A DNA stretch of 64,000 nucleotides from Bhargavaea ullalensis (GTDB lineage: Bacteria > Bacillota > Bacilli > Bacillales_A > Planococcaceae): the NCBI RefSeq assembly GCF_040545425.1, contig NZ_JBEPLW010000012.1; one strand, 5' to 3'. Position numbers and translations under genes: made by a program. Positions 60,986-64,000 of this stretch are shown piece by piece. The notes below the pieces were generated by a model that was not told the DNA's origin, made no database searches, and worked only from the letters and a program-made list of their open reading frames with translations. The stretch's first letter is position 1; every line of letters starts with the position of its first letter.

Positions 60986-61035
60986 TCCAGACAACGACCG
61001 CCTCCATCCAAAAGCGGTCTAAACTGCTCAAACCG

Positions 61036-61079
61036 ACAGGAAACCGCCCCTCTTCCTCTCGGGAAGCGGGGCGGTGGTG
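61036..61079 (-). terminator. Probable terminator of the YugN-like gene
   Basis: On the minus strand CCGCCCCGCTTCC-CGAG-AGGAAGAGGGGCGG with one mismatch, then TTTCC. The T run is short. Confidence 0.65.
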
Positions 61080-61082
61080 AGG

Positions 61083-61448
61083 TCAAGCGTTCAGGTCGTA
61101 CGGCTTCAGGTCCTCCTGGACTTCAAGAAGCGTCTTGGAGCAGCTTTTGACCAGATAATCGGGAAATACTTCATCTTCGCCGTATTCCACGCCGTGCGGA
61201 TAGTAGTGCTTGCCGAGCACGGGCTTTTTCAGATGCATCGTTGCATTGCCCGAACCGACATCGCCGTCGGTCGTATAGCCGAAGATGCGAAGGTAGTAAG
61301 TGCCTTCCTTGATGACGATCTTTTTATCGTAGCTGACCCGCTCGTAGTCCCACTGTTCGCCGCGGATGAGTCCGTGCTTGTTCATGATTTCATCCAGCAA
61401 TGTGAGTTCGGCTGTCACGCCTTCGATACCGGTGTTCTCAAAGTACAT
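61083..61448 (-). CDS. YugN-like family protein (YlbA position)
   Basis: The 121-aa product shows the YugN-like pattern: MYFENTGIEG, GEQWDYERVSYD near residue 30, YYLRIFGYTTDGDVG near 51 and LGKHYYPHGVEYGEDEVFP near 78. Function unknown. B. subtilis places the family member ylbA here, after ctaG; the name is position-based. The ATG follows AAAGGAGG. Confidence 0.85.
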   Translation of the reverse strand: MYFENTGIEGVTAELTLLDEIMNKHGLIRGEQWDYERVSYDKKIVIKEGTYYLRIFGYTTDGDVGSGNATMHLKKPVLGKHYYPHGVEYGEDEVFPDYLVKSCSKTLLEVQEDLKPYDLNA

Positions 61449-61535
61449 GATTCATTTGCCTCCTTTGGGCCGGTCTGCCCTTATCCATATACCTTCTTAT
61501 GATAGAACAACTGCATTCCGGTTGCAATGGCAAGA

Positions 61536-61565
61536 TTGTGTCCGCCGTGCGTACACTGATATAAT
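61536..61565 (+). promoter_or_regulatory. Promoter of the CAP-domain gene
   Basis: TTGTGT (61536-61541), an 18-base spacer and TATAAT (61560-61565). The -10 box overlaps an upstream in-frame ATG at 61564, which therefore cannot be the start. Confidence 0.72.
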
Positions 61566-61599
61566 GAACTTAAATTCATCGGACCAAGGAGTTTTTTCA

Positions 61600-62667
61600 T
61601 TGAAATTTGCGCTTCGCGTCGTCTTCGTCCTCCTGTTGGTCGCCGGATTTATCTTGTTCGTGTCTCGGGGACCGGACGAGAATGAGTTGCTTGTCTCTCC
61701 GGTCGGCCCGAATACGGCACTGCCGCAGGAAAACGCGGTCCAGAATGCCCACGAAGCAATGGCCCGGCCCAATGCCGGACTGGCCGTTTTCGTCGGCGGC
61801 CCGGCAGACGCTTTCACCGACAAATACGGAAAACCCGACCGGATTGAGCCGTCCTCGTACGGTTTCGAATGGTGGGTGTATGATGATCCGGTGACCGACT
61901 ACATGATGGCCGGCGTCAAAAATGGAGTTGTCAATCAAATCTACACGGCCGGAGAGGGACGGGAAGTGTCTCCATTTTCAATCGGCCAGCCTCTTGAAGA
62001 GATATACGCCTCCACCATCCTGGATTCTGAAGTGAATGTGGAGATCGGCACCAATCAGTATGTGTTCACGCTGGCCGGCGACGATATGCAGGAGCGGATG
62101 CTCGTGGCCTATGACGGGCTCTTTGCGCAGCTGTATGCCGACATGGATTCCGGTTCGCTGTTTGCCGTCCGGTTCATCACCCCTGAAATGCTCGTGCTGC
62201 AGCAGCCGTACGAAATGAGCTACAGCGGGGATTTGCCGACGCCGCCTCCGATGTCGTCCACTCTCCAGAGAGCGGTGGACCGGGCGAACGAGCGGCAGGT
62301 GATCGACCTCGCCAATCTTTACAGGAAGCGGACGGGGCTCCCCGTTCTCGCCGAAGACGCGGAAGCCACCGCCGTTGCGCGAGAACGGGCCGCCAAGGCG
62401 AAACGTGCGGGGATCCAGCTGAAGGAGGAGCTGCCATCCTTGTCGGATGACCTCCAGCAGGCGCACATCAGCTACAGCGGTGCGGGAGAAAACAAGGCGG
62501 CGGATTATGTAGATGCCCCGGCCACGCTGCATGGTTGGATCAATTCTCCGGAACACCGGGTACTGCTCCGTAAGCCGGGGTTCAACAGCCAGGGAGCGGG
62601 AGTGTCGGGAAACAATTACTCGCATATCCTGCTTGAAAGGCCCGATCCGGCGGGCACTTCAAACTAA
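61600..62667 (+). CDS. ylbC: CAP-domain extracytoplasmic protein YlbC
   Basis: The 355-aa product starts at TTG 61600 behind AAGGAG. It has an N-terminal membrane anchor (about residues 3-20), a CAP-associated N-terminal domain (about 55-200) and a CAP/SCP domain (about 230-345) with GAGENKAADY and WINSPEHRVLL. Layout equals B. subtilis YlbC. CAP domains bind cell-surface or lipid ligands; the activity is unknown. Convergent with the aspartokinase-like gene, five bases apart. Confidence 0.9.
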   Translation: MKFALRVVFVLLLVAGFILFVSRGPDENELLVSPVGPNTALPQENAVQNAHEAMARPNAGLAVFVGGPADAFTDKYGKPDRIEPSSYGFEWWVYDDPVTDYMMAGVKNGVVNQIYTAGEGREVSPFSIGQPLEEIYASTILDSEVNVEIGTNQYVFTLAGDDMQERMLVAYDGLFAQLYADMDSGSLFAVRFITPEMLVLQQPYEMSYSGDLPTPPPMSSTLQRAVDRANERQVIDLANLYRKRTGLPVLAEDAEATAVARERAAKAKRAGIQLKEELPSLSDDLQQAHISYSGAGENKAADYVDAPATLHGWINSPEHRVLLRKPGFNSQGAGVSGNNYSHILLERPDPAGTSN

Positions 62668-62671
62668 AGCG

Positions 62672-63400
62672 TCAGGGGATGATCCAGGTCCCCTGAGCGT
62701 CACCGGAATAACTTCGGATATGAAGCGGCACTTGCGCCCTTGCGGCGTACAGTGCCGCTTTTTTCTGGATGACCGGGCGTGCGGCAGCGAGCAGGGGGAC
62801 CAGTTCCGCATAAGACATGAAACTGATCATTTCCGCTTTCGGATCCAGGTCCGGATCCGCACTCATGATGCCCGGCACGTCCTTGAAGAATTCTGCGGCG
62901 TCCGCGTCCAGCGCCTTCGCCAGCACGACCGCCGTCAGGTCGCTGCCGCCCCGGCCGGCCGTTCTGATGAAGCCGTCCGTGCCTGTGCCGAGAAAACCGG
63001 GGACGATGCCGACAGTCCCGTCGCCGAGTGATTGCAGCAGACGGGCGCCGTCCGCACGGAGACCGGCAGTGCGGAACGGCCCTTCGGCAGTGATGCCCGA
63101 ACGCGTCCCGTACAGCAATTCGTTCCTGATGCCGGCAGCCGCCAGTTCCGCAGACAGCACGGCGCAGGAGAGGAGTTCCCCGCATGCAGCCGCCAGATCT
63201 GCGGCCTGCGGGGAATTGACGAGGTCGCGGCTTGCGCAAAGCAGGCTGTCCGTTGAATAAGGATCACCTGCGCGTCCCATCGCCGAAACGACGGCGATGA
63301 CCCGGCCGTGTTCCCGGATGCCCCTGCGGATGTGCCGGATGCAGTGCTCCCTGGAAGCACTGTCCCTGACAGCAACGCCGCCGAATTTTTGGATGATCAT
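62672..63400 (-). CDS. Aspartokinase-like protein lacking ACT domains
   Basis: The 242-aa product is an amino-acid kinase domain close to the catalytic half of DapG/LysC: QKFGG (4-8), VVSAMGRAGDPYSTDSLL near 37-54, GRGGSDLTAV near 149 and the SADPD segment near 180. Usual KFGGTSV reads KFGGVAV. Normal aspartokinases have ~400 residues with two C-terminal ACT domains; here the frame stops at the end of the kinase domain with its own stop codon. If active it would escape feedback by lysine or threonine. Divergent from the Mur ligase gene. Confidence 0.8.
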   Translation of the reverse strand: MIIQKFGGVAVRDSASREHCIRHIRRGIREHGRVIAVVSAMGRAGDPYSTDSLLCASRDLVNSPQAADLAAACGELLSCAVLSAELAAAGIRNELLYGTRSGITAEGPFRTAGLRADGARLLQSLGDGTVGIVPGFLGTGTDGFIRTAGRGGSDLTAVVLAKALDADAAEFFKDVPGIMSADPDLDPKAEMISFMSYAELVPLLAAARPVIQKKAALYAARAQVPLHIRSYSGDAQGTWIIP

Positions 63401-63514
63401 CGCCTGGTGCCACCTTCTTTCCGCGTGTCAAACGAGTTTCGGTCCACATACGATGAAATGGACTCCAACATAATGTATTCGCTGGAAGAGAAAATGTTCG
63501 GGAAGGGGCTATGC

Positions 63515-64000
63515 ATGATCCTTTTATGCGAACTGCTGAAGAATTGGCCTTGCACCGCTGAGGGGGGCGATATCCGGACCGAGATCCATGCCGTGACCGA
63601 CCATTCCGCAGAAGTGGTGCCGGGTTCGCTTTTCGTCGCCAGAAAAGGCCGGGCATCCGACGGGGCGGCTCATATCCCCGAGGCGCTCCGCAAAGGCGCC
63701 GTTGCCGTCGTCACCGATTCCGCCTCGCCGCCCGTCCTTCCGCCGGGTGTCGTTTCCGTCTCCGTGCCGGATGCTGCTGATTTCCTGGCACATGCCTGTT
63801 CCGCTTTTTTTGGCCGTCCGTCCGAACGGCTTTCGGTCATCGCGGTGACGGGCACGAACGGCAAGACGACGGTGACCCGCTTCATTGGACAGATATTCAA
63901 AGAAGCGGGAGTGAAGGCGGCGGTGCTCGGAACACTCGGTCTTTGGATTGACGGGGAGCAGGCAGATTATCCGCTGCCGCCGATGACGACCGTTCCGCCC
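63515..64000 (+). CDS. Mur ligase, MurE-like (partial, runs off the window)
   Basis: The 162 visible residues start at ATG 63515 after GGAAGGGG. A MurE-type N-terminal domain (VTDHSAEVVPGSLFVARKG near 28-46, then GAAHIPEALRKGAVAVV) precedes the ATP-binding P-loop GTNGKTT (113-119). A following segment, PPMTTVPP, aligns with the MurE TTP region. Such enzymes add the third residue to UDP-MurNAc-dipeptide. B. subtilis has no murE here (its copy is in the dcw cluster), so this may be a second, MurE2-type ligase. Substrate cannot be judged without the C-terminus. Confidence 0.82.
   Translation, partial: MILLCELLKNWPCTAEGGDIRTEIHAVTDHSAEVVPGSLFVARKGRASDGAAHIPEALRKGAVAVVTDSASPPVLPPGVVSVSVPDAADFLAHACSAFFGRPSERLSVIAVTGTNGKTTVTRFIGQIFKEAGVKAAVLGTLGLWIDGEQADYPLPPMTTVPP

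Noticed and set aside
61564..61599. ATG 61564 as the start of ylbC
   Set aside because: It overlaps the -10 box TATAAT at 61560-61565; TTG 61600 has AAGGAG at proper spacing.
62673..62695. CAGGGGA/TCCCCTG hairpin as a terminator between ylbC and the aspartokinase-like gene
   Set aside because: No T run follows on either strand and the stem lies within the kinase coding sequence.

Overview
This window reads as a chromosomal backbone segment from a GC-rich, probably spore-forming Bacillales. Gene order follows the Bacillus subtilis ykvS-ykwC-ykyB-ykuL-ccpC, ktrC-rnjA-rpoY-ykrA-defB-ykyA-pdhABCD-speA-yktAB-yktC-ylaF-typA-ylaH-ylaI-ylaL-ylaN-ftsW-pycA-ctaABCDEFG-ylbA-ylbC region. High GC, frequent TTG and GTG starts and the compacted order suggest a GC-rich member of the Planococcaceae (Bhargavaea-like); that family placement is inference. 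I saw no rRNA, tRNA, CRISPR array, prophage or plasmid function.

Layout. 1-120: end of an IS1182-derived element flush against a terminator hairpin. 122-5510: small conserved genes (lipoprotein, ykvS, Spo0E-like, ykwC, ykyB, a 74-aa membrane protein, cbpB, ccpC) interrupted by a 117-bp tandem repeat at 3616-4015. 5579-17373: an eight-gene operon joining a GldA/GldF-like ABC exporter to a MoxR-DUF58-VWA set and large membrane proteins; this is the least characterised multigene system here. 17420-25861: MFS exporter, regulator-potABCD polyamine uptake operon, CorA-like membrane protein, Cys-rich small protein and ktrC. 25862-26347: repeat-rich gap. 26348-30678: rnjA, rpoY, an untracked 23-aa cationic peptide gene with a near-perfect promoter, ykrA, defB and ykyA. 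30942-35941: pdhABCD behind a consensus promoter and a CcpA-type cre box. 36096-42536: polysaccharide deacetylase, IS derivative, speA, NMO-type oxidoreductase, yktA, yktB, a small ORF, inositol monophosphatase and ylaF. 42651-51455: typA, ylaH, IS1182 remnant, ylaI, ylaL, ylaN, ftsW and pycA. 51704-59491: heme A synthesis and the caa3 oxidase (ctaA, divergent ctaBCDEF, ctaG, DUF420). 59542-64000: YtvI-like permease, second repeat-rich gap, YugN-like protein, CAP-domain protein, an ACT-less aspartokinase-like protein and, divergent from it, the start of a Mur ligase.

Function. Pyruvate dehydrogenase, pyruvate carboxylase and the ctaA-G set make a respiratory/carbon block. RNase J1 and RNAP epsilon form one minus-strand operon. 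speA and potABCD both concern polyamines. Three IS1182-type ends each sit exactly at the foot of an intrinsic terminator hairpin. Two distant gaps share a 106-bp inverted-repeat-ended element and a 42-bp-period tandem repeat.
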